DNA from: SVTX01 sp045585895
GTDB taxonomy: Bacteria > Bacillota > Clostridia > Oscillospirales > CAG-272
Assembly (NCBI GenBank): GCA_045585895.1
Contig: JAZMZI010000156.1
Coordinates: 1-17,567 of the forward strand
Direction: 5' to 3'
Length of the DNA stretch: 17,567 nt
The notes beneath the pieces are model-generated. The model had not been told where the DNA came from and searched no databases. It worked only from the letters and a program-made list of their open reading frames with translations. The number at the start of each line of letters is the position of its first letter. Within the stretch, counting starts at the first letter, position 1. Shown piece by piece: positions 6,888-14,147 of this stretch. The position numbers and the translations under genes were made by a program.

Positions 6888-8609
6888 TTAATTTTCGGGA
6901 ACGTAATTGTAAACTATTTCGGCATTTGTGAGATAGTCGTTATAACTATCAATACTAATTGCCGCCCAATCTTCTTCACTTCCCGTGTAATACACCGTTT
7001 CAAGGCTTGAGCATTCGGAGAACGCTTGATTACCGATGCTTGTGACACTGTCGGGAATAGTTATACTCACAAGACTTGAGCAGTGGGAAAACGCTTCGTT
7101 CAATATACATTTAGTATTACTATTTATCTCGTAAGAAGCAATGGAATAATTTTTAAATCGTACAAAAATGACATACGGATTATTCTCATTGCCAAGATAA
7201 TTTGCATCATCGTATTCGTTATATATAAGACTTGTGCAAGCCATGAACGCACCATTACCAATGCTTGTGACACTGTCGGGAATAGTTACGTTCGCAAGGT
7301 TTGAGCAATTGAAGAACGCATAATTACCAATGCTTGTGACACCATCGGGGATAGTTATGCCCGTAAGGCTTGTGCAACACCAAAAAGCCATAAAATCAAT
7401 ACTTGTGACACCATATGGTATATTTATGCTCGTAAGGCTTGTGCAATCAGAGAACGCAGAAGAGCCAATGCTTGTGACACTCTCAGGGATAGTAATGCCC
7501 GTAATACTTGAGCAATCTTTGAATGCATAAGAGCCAATACTTGTGACACCGTCGGGGATATTTATACTAGTAAGACTTGAGCAACCCTCAAACGCATAAG
7601 AGCCGATTCCTATAGTCTTCTCTCTTACCGTCACAGCAGTAACAGATATTTCGCAATCAATTACCCACTTATCAACATAAGATACGCCATTTTCGGTTTG
7701 AATAAGTTTGTAGCATCCTGTGAACGCAGATCCACCAATGCTTATGACACCGTCGGGAATTTTTATGCTCGTAAGGCTTGTGCAACCATAGAACGCACCC
7801 GAATCAATTATTTTAACATTATTGGGGATAGTAAAGCTTGTATCATTTTTACCTATTGCATACTGTATCAATGTTGCCCCATCTTTACTATAGAGATTTC
7901 CGTTTTCCGACTTATAGTATCCATTATCTTTATCAACTGTTATGCTACTAAGACGTGAGCAATCGTTGAATGCTCTAAGACCAATGCTTGTGACACTGTT
8001 GGGAATATTTATGGTCGTAAGACTTGTGCAACCATAAAATGCTAACCAGCCAATGCTTGTGACACCGTCGGGAATAGTTATGCTAGTAAGGCTTGAGCAA
8101 TTCTGAAATGCAAAAAAGCCAATGCTTGTGACACTGTCGGGGATAGTTATGCTTGTAAGGCTTGAGTTATTATAGAACGCAGAATCGCCAATTCTTGTCA
8201 CTCTTTCGCCATTGGGAGACAATTTAGAAATAACAACATCGCTATCAGTGCAAGTACCTATGCCGCTAACGTAACAGGTTCCGTCGCCGTTTGAGGTAAA
8301 TACAAGTCCTTCGCTTGGCTCGGGTGAAGTTGTTCCTTCCTCTGTAGTAGTTGTTTCTTCTTCGATAGTAGTTGATTCGCTGACATCAGACGTAGTAGAT
8401 TCGCCACCGGCAAACTTTGTTTCGTCGTCATCGTCGTCATCTTTGTCCTGTTTAGACGGCTTCTTGTTAGTTTCCGCCTCGATACGGTTTTCACTTTCGT
8501 AGGTCTCCACAAATTCTTCAAGTGTGGAGATCAATCCATCACATGACGCGAATGTCGATACCATAAGACAGATAGCCATCATAAGGGCAACTAATTTTAC
8601 AGTTTTCAT
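6888..8609 (-). CDS. LRR_5 (BspA-like) leucine-rich-repeat surface lipoprotein
   Basis: 573 residues. The N-terminus is a signal peptide (MKTVKLVALMMAICLMVSTF) ending at a lipobox-like FASC with C23. The Phe at -3 is not the usual Leu, so lipidation is likely but not certain. Residues about 45-100 form a polar linker with a run of six Asp and many Ser/Thr/Glu. From about residue 135 there are some 14 LRR_5 units, mostly 23 residues, with the pattern VTSIGxxAFxxCSSLTSITIP. They are interrupted after units 4, 6 and 12 by non-repeat insertions, and the protein ends in an Asp/Tyr-rich cap (EEDWAAISIDSYNDYL). BspA-like proteins are typically extracellular and linked to adhesion; no binding partner can be read here. 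The ATG has AAGGAGG. The gene is monocistronic, preceded by an unusual leader and followed by a terminator. Confidence 0.9.
   Translation of the reverse strand: MKTVKLVALMMAICLMVSTFASCDGLISTLEEFVETYESENRIEAETNKKPSKQDKDDDDDDETKFAGGESTTSDVSESTTIEEETTTTEEGTTSPEPSEGLVFTSNGDGTCYVSGIGTCTDSDVVISKLSPNGERVTRIGDSAFYNNSSLTSITIPDSVTSIGFFAFQNCSSLTSITIPDGVTSIGWLAFYGCTSLTTINIPNSVTSIGLRAFNDCSRLSSITVDKDNGYYKSENGNLYSKDGATLIQYAIGKNDTSFTIPNNVKIIDSGAFYGCTSLTSIKIPDGVISIGGSAFTGCYKLIQTENGVSYVDKWVIDCEISVTAVTVREKTIGIGSYAFEGCSSLTSINIPDGVTSIGSYAFKDCSSITGITIPESVTSIGSSAFSDCTSLTSINIPYGVTSIDFMAFWCCTSLTGITIPDGVTSIGNYAFFNCSNLANVTIPDSVTSIGNGAFMACTSLIYNEYDDANYLGNENNPYVIFVRFKNYSIASYEINSNTKCILNEAFSHCSSLVSITIPDSVTSIGNQAFSECSSLETVYYTGSEEDWAAISIDSYNDYLTNAEIVYNYVPEN
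7010..8190. repeat. Coding tandem repeats of about 69 bp (LRR_5 units)
   Basis: The DNA of the LRR gene repeats with a 69-bp period. On the plus strand, recurring blocks such as CCAATGCTTGTGACAC, GTCGGGGATAGTTATGC and GTAAGGCTTG(A/T)GCAA appear in most units, often with only a few differences between copies. Similarity at DNA level, not just protein level, suggests recent duplication or gene conversion among units and a potential for length change by recombination. Confidence 0.85.
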
Positions 8610-8628
8610 CTCTCTTCCTCCTTAAATG

Positions 8629-8661
8629 AAAAACAAAAAGTGCGCAGCCGAAGCTACGCAC
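8629..8661 (-). terminator. Intrinsic terminator in the leader, upstream of the LRR gene
   Basis: On the minus strand, GTGCGTAGC pairs with GCTGCGCAC (8661-8653 with 8648-8640) around a TTCG tetraloop: 9 bp including one G-U pair, followed by TTTTTGTTTTT at 8639-8629. It ends just 6 nt before the AAGGAGG of the LRR gene, so it lies between promoter and coding region and should stop most transcripts unless bypassed. Confidence 0.85.
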
Positions 8662-8682
8662 CAAAAACACGCGCTCCGATTG

Positions 8683-8804
8683 CTGCGACACAATTTTCTC
8701 TACTTCTTATCTTCAGAAAAAGCATATGAAAAAGGAGTACGCATTTTTACATAGTAAAAACGCCTACTATTTCTGAAAATAAGAATTATTTAATTGTGTC
8801 GCAG
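8683..8804 (-). promoter_or_regulatory. 122-bp near-perfect inverted repeat: structured 5' leader (or MITE-like insertion)
   Basis: Three nested paired blocks: CTGCGACACAATT (8683-8695) with its exact complement at 8792-8804; TTCTTATCTTCAGAAA (8704-8719) with 8770-8785, differing at one base that becomes a U-G pair in minus-strand RNA; and GTACGCATTTTTAC (8737-8750) with 8754-8767, with one mismatch and one wobble and an ATA loop. The predicted transcription start (about 8802) falls at the outer edge, so nearly the whole repeat would be transcribed as the first 120 nt of the LRR mRNA, followed by the terminator. No protein frame of note lies inside. The 13-bp perfect ends also fit a miniature inverted-repeat element, but no clear target duplication is visible. 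Confidence 0.8.
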
Positions 8805-8808
8805 GTTA

Positions 8809-8837
8809 ATTATAGCATCTACATAAAAATTTGTCAA
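8809..8837 (-). promoter_or_regulatory. Perfect-consensus sigma-A promoter of the LRR lipoprotein leader
   Basis: On the minus strand, TTGACA (8837-8832), a 17-bp spacer, then TATAAT (8814-8809). The start is expected near 8802, giving an unusually long leader of about 190 nt before the ATG at 8609. Confidence 0.9.
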
Positions 8838-8879
8838 GACAAGTTAACTATTTTTTATTTTTTTATTTTTTATTTTCGG

Positions 8880-8918
8880 TTTTGAGCAAACCGTCAAATT
8901 GCGTCAAATTGCTCAAAA
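8880..8918. promoter_or_regulatory. Operator-like composite repeat upstream of tmcAL
   Basis: Ten-base inverted arms TTTTGAGCAA (8880-8889) and TTGCTCAAAA (8909-8918) enclose two exact tandem copies of CGTCAAATTG (8892-8901 and 8902-8911, the second overlapping the right arm). The block ends 9 bp before the -35 box of the plus-strand promoter and about 43 bp upstream of the -35 box of the divergent LRR promoter. It is a plausible regulator binding site; no T-run follows on either strand that would make it a terminator. Confidence 0.5.
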
Positions 8919-8927
8919 CATTTATAC

Positions 8928-8956
8928 TTGACACACAAAAAAAATGATGATATAAT
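8928..8956 (+). promoter_or_regulatory. Perfect-consensus sigma-A promoter of tmcAL
   Basis: TTGACA (8928-8933), a 17-bp A-rich spacer, then TATAAT (8951-8956). The leader is about 25 nt to the ATG at 8989. Confidence 0.9.
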
Positions 8957-8988
8957 TACATAATGAAAAAAATCGAAAGGAGAGCCTT

Positions 8989-10197
8989 ATGCGAGTTGTT
9001 GGCATCGTTTGCGAATACAACCCTTTTCACTCGGGGCACAAGAGGCAGATAGATATTTTGCGCGAGAGTGGCGCCGAGGTGATAATCTGCGCTATGAGCG
9101 GCAACTTTTCACAGCGCGGCGAATTGACAATTGCCGACAAATACGTGCGCGCCGAGGCGGCGATAAAGTGCGGCGCTGACGTCGTTCTTGAGCTTCCCTT
9201 TCCCTATTCATCCCTTTCCGCAGAAGGATTTTGCGCATCGGGAGTTCAGATTCTTTCGGCAGTGGGCTGCGATACCCTCTCCTTTGGAAGTGAGAGCGCA
9301 GACGAGGGATTACTTCGCCGCGCGGCGGATATAATCTCATCGGAAGAATTTATCGCGGCTTATGCGGATTTCGGGAAAAATCACGGCTCGGCAAAGGCTT
9401 ATTTCGATCTTCTCGGAAGCTTTCTTGGAGAGAGCGCAGCTCTGCTTTCCAACGACATTTTAGGTATTTCATACATTTCTGCAATAAACCGCACCGAGAG
9501 CAAAATGGAGATATTCCCCATCAAGCGCGAAGGCTCCGCATACAGAGAAGCTGTGCTTGGCGACACCTATCCCAGTGCCACCGCACTCCGCAAGACAGTC
9601 AAAAATGCGGCAAACGGCTTTTTCTCGGTTGATGCAGACAAGATCCCCGTCCCCGCCCTTGAAGCGTTAAGAGAGGCGCAAAAATGCGGTCACGCGCCCG
9701 TCTTCACCGACAACATAGGCTCTGATATTTTAAGCTTTTTCAAGCTGATGTCACCCGACGATATCGTTTCCCGCGCCGTCAAAAAATCGGGCGGCGGCGA
9801 GAGTATCGCTTGCAACGGAGTCGGCATAATCGAAAGACTTTGCTCGTCGGCAAGATCAACATCCGATTTTGACGAAATGCTGAAAAAAGCTTACACCACA
9901 AGATACACCGACGCAAGAATCAACCGAGTTTTGCTCTTCTCTCTCCTCGGTGTTTCGGATATTTTCGAAAAATCTCTGCCCGAATTCACCACTCTGCTCG
10001 GCGCAAGTGAAAAAGGCAGAAAATATCTCTCGGAAATAAGAAAAACGGTGGATTTTCCAATCGTCACAAAGCCTGCCGACGCTCCCGTGGGATATGCCAC
10101 CGATATTATCCGTCTTTCCGACTCTCTTTACGCGTCGGCTATGCCAAAGGGCGTAAATTTCGATCATTTCCTCAAAAAACACCCATTTATGGGCTGA
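8989..10197 (+). CDS. tmcAL: tRNA(Met) cytidine acetate ligase, TmcAL/YlbM family
   Basis: 402 residues, the usual length. TmcAL activates acetate with ATP and acetylates C34 of elongator tRNA-Met (ac4C34) in the cytoplasm. The N-terminal nucleotidyltransferase domain shows the HIGH-like NPFHSGH at 11-17 in GIVCEYNPFHSGHKRQI. It is followed by the family blocks MSGNFSQRGE, KYVRAEAAIKCGADVVLELP, SFGSES and the middle LSNDILGISYI, and then by KREGSAYRE. The ATG follows AAAGGAGAG. It has its own promoter; no convincing terminator follows, so some readthrough into the next gene is possible. No anomalies were seen. Confidence 0.93.
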   Translation: MRVVGIVCEYNPFHSGHKRQIDILRESGAEVIICAMSGNFSQRGELTIADKYVRAEAAIKCGADVVLELPFPYSSLSAEGFCASGVQILSAVGCDTLSFGSESADEGLLRRAADIISSEEFIAAYADFGKNHGSAKAYFDLLGSFLGESAALLSNDILGISYISAINRTESKMEIFPIKREGSAYREAVLGDTYPSATALRKTVKNAANGFFSVDADKIPVPALEALREAQKCGHAPVFTDNIGSDILSFFKLMSPDDIVSRAVKKSGGGESIACNGVGIIERLCSSARSTSDFDEMLKKAYTTRYTDARINRVLLFSLLGVSDIFEKSLPEFTTLLGASEKGRKYLSEIRKTVDFPIVTKPADAPVGYATDIIRLSDSLYASAMPKGVNFDHFLKKHPFMG

Positions 10198-10234
10198 AAT
10201 TTGTAAATTAACCGAAAACTTTATAAATTTTATG

Positions 10235-10263
10235 TTGACTTGACTGTATTTGTATGTTATAAT
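10235..10263 (+). promoter_or_regulatory. Sigma-A promoter of the 96-codon orphan gene
   Basis: TTGACT (10235-10240), a 17-bp spacer, then TATAAT (10258-10263); only one base departs from consensus. The leader is about 45 nt to the ATG at 10316. Confidence 0.85.
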
Positions 10264-10315
10264 TTATTATTGATATTTGCGAAAGGATTTCGAGAAATCG
10301 AGCAGGTGATATATA

Positions 10316-10606
10316 ATGGCAGAAACTCGCGATATGGTAAAGGGCGATATCCTTTACTACAAGAATAAGCCTTTGGTCAGAGAAAAGGACACTATTTGCT
10401 ACGGTGATTTTACCGAAAAGTGCGTTCTTATTTTTGAGATAATGTCCTACGTTGAGAAGGAAGGACAGAAGGTTCCCGGAAAGATCTTTATTCAGATCAT
10501 CGAGTCCGAAAGCGGCAAGATCCTGAAACAGGCTGACAAGGAAGGTATGTACGACGCATTTACCTACGGTATCTTCTGGTACGAAAAGTTTCTTACCGAA
10601 AATTAA
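10316..10606 (+). CDS. Conserved-looking small hypothetical protein
   Basis: 96 residues, soluble, with no signal peptide or membrane segment. It starts MAETRDMVKGDILYYKNKPL; the middle alternates charged and hydrophobic residues (CVLIFEIMSYVEKEGQ, KIFIQIIESESG), which suggests a small beta-rich domain. The end is aromatic (YGIFWYEKFLTEN). The frame is flanked by a near-consensus promoter, an AGGTGAT ribosome binding site and a perfect 13-bp terminator hairpin, so it is very likely a real, well-expressed single-gene unit. I do not recognise the family and assign no function. Its position between tmcAL and a rhamnosidase gives no clear clue. Confidence 0.8.
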   Translation: MAETRDMVKGDILYYKNKPLVREKDTICYGDFTEKCVLIFEIMSYVEKEGQKVPGKIFIQIIESESGKILKQADKEGMYDAFTYGIFWYEKFLTEN

Positions 10607-10647
10607 ACAATAGTTATATACTGCAATACGCTTGTCACAAGTGTATT

Positions 10648-10676
10648 AAAAGAGGCAAGCGGCGCTTGCCTCTTTT
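10648..10676 (+). terminator. Intrinsic terminator after the 96-codon gene
   Basis: A perfect 13-bp stem AAAAGAGGCAAGC (10648-10660) / GCTTGCCTCTTTT (10664-10676) with a GGC loop; the T-run is part of the stem. It could act on both strands and lies 52 nt before the rhamnosidase ATG. Confidence 0.9.
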
Positions 10677-10728
10677 GCTTTGCAAATGCTCACAATACTT
10701 TAACAAAGATCACTTTGGAGGGCTAAAA

Positions 10729-12978
10729 ATGAACATTGGTCACTGGATAACCGCACCCCGCGATATGGGAGCTGCGGCGGTCAGCTTCACTTATAATTTC
10801 AAGGCGGAAAAAGCTATAAAGAAAGCCACCGTCAACGCGACGTCCATCGGCGTTTACAGATTTTCGGTAAACGGCAAAAAGGTCGGAAAAGCCGTACTTG
10901 CCCCGGGTTGGACGAGCTTTTCAAACAGACTTCTCTATCAGACCTACGATATTACCGATATGCTGACGGGCGAAGATAAACTTGAATTTGACGTCGGTCA
11001 GGGTTGGGGAGTCGGATACGTGGGGTACTCGGGTCTCAATCATTTTCTCGCCGACGTCGTGGCTCTCACCGCGTCGGTCACCGTTGAGTATACCGACGGC
11101 GAGGTGTGTGAAATAATCACCGACGAAGCTTGGGACACCTACTCTACCCCCGTTACCTACACCGAGCTTTACGGCGGCGAGACGGTCGACCTCACGTCTC
11201 CCATCGAATATCTCGGAAAAGCGGTCTCTTTCCGCAAGGATATTACTCTCGAAGCGCAGGACGGCGAATGGATAGTCGAAAACGAGAGACTTGCTCCCGT
11301 TGAAGTCATCAGAACTCCCAAGGGCGAGCTTGTTATCGACTTCGGTCAGAATATGACGGGCTACGTCGAGGTAAAGATCAAGGCAAGCCTCGGCGACAGG
11401 ATCGTTATGCATCACGCTGAGGTGCTTGACAAGGACGGAAATTTCTATAACGACAACTACCGCACCGCGAAAAACGAGAACATTTACGTCTGCTCGGGCG
11501 GAGAGGATATTTTCAAGCCTACATACACCTTTCAGGGCTTCCGCTATATAAGACTTACCGAATATCCCTTTGAGACCGTCAACCTAAACGATCTACGCGC
11601 TATCGTCGTTCACTCCGAAATGAAAAGAACCGGATATTACCACTGCGGAAACGAAAAGATAAATCAGCTTTATCACAACGTTATCTGGGGTCACAAGTCC
11701 AATTATCTCGACATTCCCACCGACTGCCCTCAGAGAAACGAGCGTCTCGGCTGGACGGGCGACACACAAGTGTTTGCGCGTACCGCGGCTATCAACTTCG
11801 ACGTTGAAAAATTCCTTCGCAAGTGGCTTCGCGACGTTGCTCTCGAGCAGGAGGAAAGCGGTGCAGTATGCGGTGTTGTTCCCTCGGCATACAAGGGCAG
11901 AACCTCAAGGATCTCCGCAGGCTGGGGTGACGTGGCTTGCATCGTGCCCTGGCAGCTTTACCTGGCATACGGAAACAAGGAAGACCTTAAAACCTACTTT
12001 CCTATGATGAAAAAGTGGGTAAATTACCTCCGCACCTCAGGTAACGAGGAATATTTGTGGCTTCAGGGACTACATTACGGTGACTGGCTCGCTATGGACG
12101 ACGGTCAGGATTCCTACGTTGGCGCGACCTCAAACGACCTTATCGCAAGCGCGTTTTTCGCTTACTCCGCTTCCCTTGTTATTAAGGCAGGCAAGGTGCT
12201 TGGAGAGGACGTAAGCGAATACAGAGAGCTTTATGATAACGTAGTTAAGGCTTTCCGCGAATACTTTATGGAGAACGGTATGCCTAAAAAGGAATTTCCC
12301 TACACGGAAATTGTCGATCCATACCGCGGAGGCAGAGAGCCTATCGACACCACAAGACTCGGCATGACACAGACCTCTCTCGTTCTGATTCTCCATTTCG
12401 GTCTTTGCACCGATGAGGAAAGGCCCGCACTTGCGGCAAAGCTTGCCGAAATGATAAAGACAAACGGCAACAGAATGACCACGGGATTCCTCGGCACTCC
12501 CTACATTCTCCATGTGCTTTCCGACAACGGCTACACCGATCTGGTTTACGAGCTTCTCTTTCAGGAGAAGAATCCCTCATGGCTCTACTCGGTATGCCAC
12601 GGAGCAACCACTATGTGGGAACACTGGAACAGCATCAAGGAGGACGGCAGCTTTTGGAGCACCGATATGAACTCCTTTAACCACTACGCTTACGGCGCGG
12701 TCTACGATTGGATCTTCGGTGTTTCCTCGGGTATTAAAACCGTAGCTGATGCGCCCGCATATAAGAAAATAATCTTTGCGCCTCACCCCGACAAGCGTCT
12801 CGGATATGCTGACGCTTCTATCGAATCAAGATGCGGCAAGGTGCGCTCCTATTGGTATTATAAGGGCGACCGTGTATATTACGAATTTGAAATCCCCGCA
12901 GGCTCTGAGGCAGAGATAATTCTTCCATCGGGCTATAAGACGACCGTTTGTGAGGGTATATATCATTTTGCTGAATAA
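10729..12978 (+). CDS. Alpha-L-rhamnosidase, glycoside hydrolase family 78
   Basis: 749 residues. GH78 enzymes release terminal alpha-L-rhamnose by inversion. Visible: N-terminal beta-sandwich domains (about 1-310, including VNGKKVGKAVLAPGWTSF and FGQNMTGYVEV), then the (alpha/alpha)6 catalytic barrel with DCPQRNERLGWTGD at 332-345. By family knowledge E338 should be the general acid and E631, in WEHWNS, the general base. GDWLAMDDGQ, SFNHYAYGAVYDWIFGV and the C-terminal beta domain (YKKIIFAPHPDKRLGYA) follow. No signal peptide is present, so it acts on imported oligosaccharides or glycosides. An upstream ATG at 10666 falls inside the terminator; the ATG at 10729 has GGAGGG 6 nt before it. No clear promoter lies in the 52-nt gap. 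L-rhamnose isomerase is encoded 2.2 kb downstream. Confidence 0.93.
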   Translation: MNIGHWITAPRDMGAAAVSFTYNFKAEKAIKKATVNATSIGVYRFSVNGKKVGKAVLAPGWTSFSNRLLYQTYDITDMLTGEDKLEFDVGQGWGVGYVGYSGLNHFLADVVALTASVTVEYTDGEVCEIITDEAWDTYSTPVTYTELYGGETVDLTSPIEYLGKAVSFRKDITLEAQDGEWIVENERLAPVEVIRTPKGELVIDFGQNMTGYVEVKIKASLGDRIVMHHAEVLDKDGNFYNDNYRTAKNENIYVCSGGEDIFKPTYTFQGFRYIRLTEYPFETVNLNDLRAIVVHSEMKRTGYYHCGNEKINQLYHNVIWGHKSNYLDIPTDCPQRNERLGWTGDTQVFARTAAINFDVEKFLRKWLRDVALEQEESGAVCGVVPSAYKGRTSRISAGWGDVACIVPWQLYLAYGNKEDLKTYFPMMKKWVNYLRTSGNEEYLWLQGLHYGDWLAMDDGQDSYVGATSNDLIASAFFAYSASLVIKAGKVLGEDVSEYRELYDNVVKAFREYFMENGMPKKEFPYTEIVDPYRGGREPIDTTRLGMTQTSLVLILHFGLCTDEERPALAAKLAEMIKTNGNRMTTGFLGTPYILHVLSDNGYTDLVYELLFQEKNPSWLYSVCHGATTMWEHWNSIKEDGSFWSTDMNSFNHYAYGAVYDWIFGVSSGIKTVADAPAYKKIIFAPHPDKRLGYADASIESRCGKVRSYWYYKGDRVYYEFEIPAGSEAEIILPSGYKTTVCEGIYHFAE

Positions 12979-13078
12979 TAACATAGGGGTTGATTCTTTT
13001 AGCGCAGAACAAAAGCCACTTTTAAAAGAAAAAACAAAATCAAACTTAAAAATATTGTTTTTGCCTTTTTAAATGTCG

Positions 13079-13104
13079 AAATCCGCCGAAAAATCGGCGG
13101 ATTT
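13079..13104. terminator. Bidirectional terminator-like hairpin between convergent genes
   Basis: An 11-bp perfect stem AAATCCGCCGA (13079-13089) / TCGGCGGATTT (13094-13104) with an AAAA loop. A-rich and T-rich flanks occur on both sides, though neither T-run is long. It lies 19 nt past the asparaginase stop (minus) and about 100 nt past the rhamnosidase stop (plus). The stretch 12979-13078 is AT-rich and otherwise empty. Confidence 0.75.
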
Positions 13105-13123
13105 TCTCAAGATACGGATAATA

Positions 13124-14110
13124 TTAAATCATATCATTCCCAACGGGAGTATAGAAAAGCTTTGCGAACTCGGCGGCGGTATTGCTCTTTGGGAGCGCCC
13201 ACATAACCTTTGCAACAACCGTCTCTGTGGTCATATCGTAGGCTTCGGGAAACTCGTATTTCTGCTTTATACGGAGTCCGACCTGATAAACGCCCATATC
13301 ACTTCCCTCGTGAGGCACCTGTGTGGTAATTACTATTCTGACTCCCTTTTCGATAAGCTTTTCAATTTTTGCTACGAATTCGTCGTTATCGTAGTAAGGC
13401 AGACCGCCCACACCAAAGCTCTCGATTATTACCGCGTGGTATCTGTCAGCAATAAAATCGAATATGTCGGCGCTCATTCCCGGAATAAGCTTGACGACGA
13501 TGACCGAGGAATCTATCATGTCGCAGAAGATCGGCTCTCCCGTGATATTCTCACGGATATAATACTTGACCGCGCCGCGGATAAAGCCTATCTCGGGATA
13601 GTCTATGCTCGAAAATGCGTTAAAGCTCTTTGTTCTCGTTTTTCTCGCTCTGGTCGCAGCGATGATCTTGTCGCCAAAGACGACATGCACGCCGCAGGCT
13701 CCGTCATCGGAAGCATACATAAAGGCATCGGTGAGATTTTCACGAGCGTCGGTGTCGCGCTTCTCGATCGGTATCTGCGCACCTGTCAGCACGATGGGCT
13801 TGCGGCTGTTCTGAATAAGATAGTGCAGCATAGCCGCGGCATACGCCATAGTATCTGTGCCGTGAGTTATAACGAATCCGTCGTATTCGTCGTAAACCTT
13901 ACGAATATATCTTGCTACCTCGAGCCAATATTCGGGGCGCATATTGGTGCTATCCAAATTGTAAAGCTGAACCGTGGAAACTTGGCAGATATTCCTTACC
14001 TCGGGAACGTGAGATAAAAGCTGCTCGGATGCCAAGGCAGGCACGAGACCGTTTTCACTTTCGGCAGAGGCAATAGTGCCGCCCGTCGTTATTAAAAGAA
14101 TGTGTTTCAT
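13124..14110 (-). CDS. ansA: Type I (cytoplasmic) L-asparaginase
   Basis: 328 residues. It hydrolyses L-asparagine to aspartate and ammonia. The N-terminal TTGGTIAS (8-15) contains the nucleophile-region Thr (T12), and HGTDTM (83-88) is the second active-site signature. IVLTGAQIPIEKRDTDARENL and the KTRTKSFNAFSSIDYPEIG segment are typical of the bacterial type I group. No signal peptide is present. The ATG has AAGGA upstream. The next gene on the same strand (SDR) ends about 150 nt upstream with a palindromic repeat between them. No convincing separate promoter was seen, so it may be co-transcribed with the SDR or use a weak promoter. Confidence 0.95.
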   Translation of the reverse strand: MKHILLITTGGTIASAESENGLVPALASEQLLSHVPEVRNICQVSTVQLYNLDSTNMRPEYWLEVARYIRKVYDEYDGFVITHGTDTMAYAAAMLHYLIQNSRKPIVLTGAQIPIEKRDTDARENLTDAFMYASDDGACGVHVVFGDKIIAATRARKTRTKSFNAFSSIDYPEIGFIRGAVKYYIRENITGEPIFCDMIDSSVIVVKLIPGMSADIFDFIADRYHAVIIESFGVGGLPYYDNDEFVAKIEKLIEKGVRIVITTQVPHEGSDMGVYQVGLRIKQKYEFPEAYDMTTETVVAKVMWALPKSNTAAEFAKLFYTPVGNDMI

Positions 14111-14147
14111 AAAAATCCTTAAAAGTGTTTGTTATTTTACAGAATCA

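Noticed and set aside
7010..8190. Regularly spaced repeats that at first look like a CRISPR array
   Set aside because: The 69-bp period translates without interruption into 23-residue LRR_5 units in the minus-strand gene; there are no unique spacers.
8258..8521. Alternative minus-strand frame of 87 codons in the linker region of the LRR gene
   Set aside because: Frame-shifted shadow of the Asp/Ser/Thr-rich linker; its basic, low-complexity translation has no start signal.
8640..8804. Known riboswitch or T-box leader
   Set aside because: No T-box core (AGGGTGGNACCGCG) or other conserved riboswitch core was recognised; kept only as a candidate new leader.
10198..10234. Terminator after tmcAL
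   Set aside because: Only a 4-bp CCCA/TGGG hairpin without a T-run is present at the gene end, too weak to call.
10666..10728. Extension of the rhamnosidase to the ATG at 10666
   Set aside because: The extra 21 codons fall partly in the terminator hairpin and look non-coding; the ATG at 10729 has GGAGGG. The extension is also not a signal peptide.
12979..13078. Small gene or RNA in the gap after the rhamnosidase
   Set aside because: AT-rich sequence with no start signal, no stable structure apart from the hairpin at 13079, and no promoter.
13073..14017. Plus-strand frame of 314 codons opposite ansA
   Set aside because: Shadow of the asparaginase gene; no recognisable domain, and it starts at a terminator hairpin.
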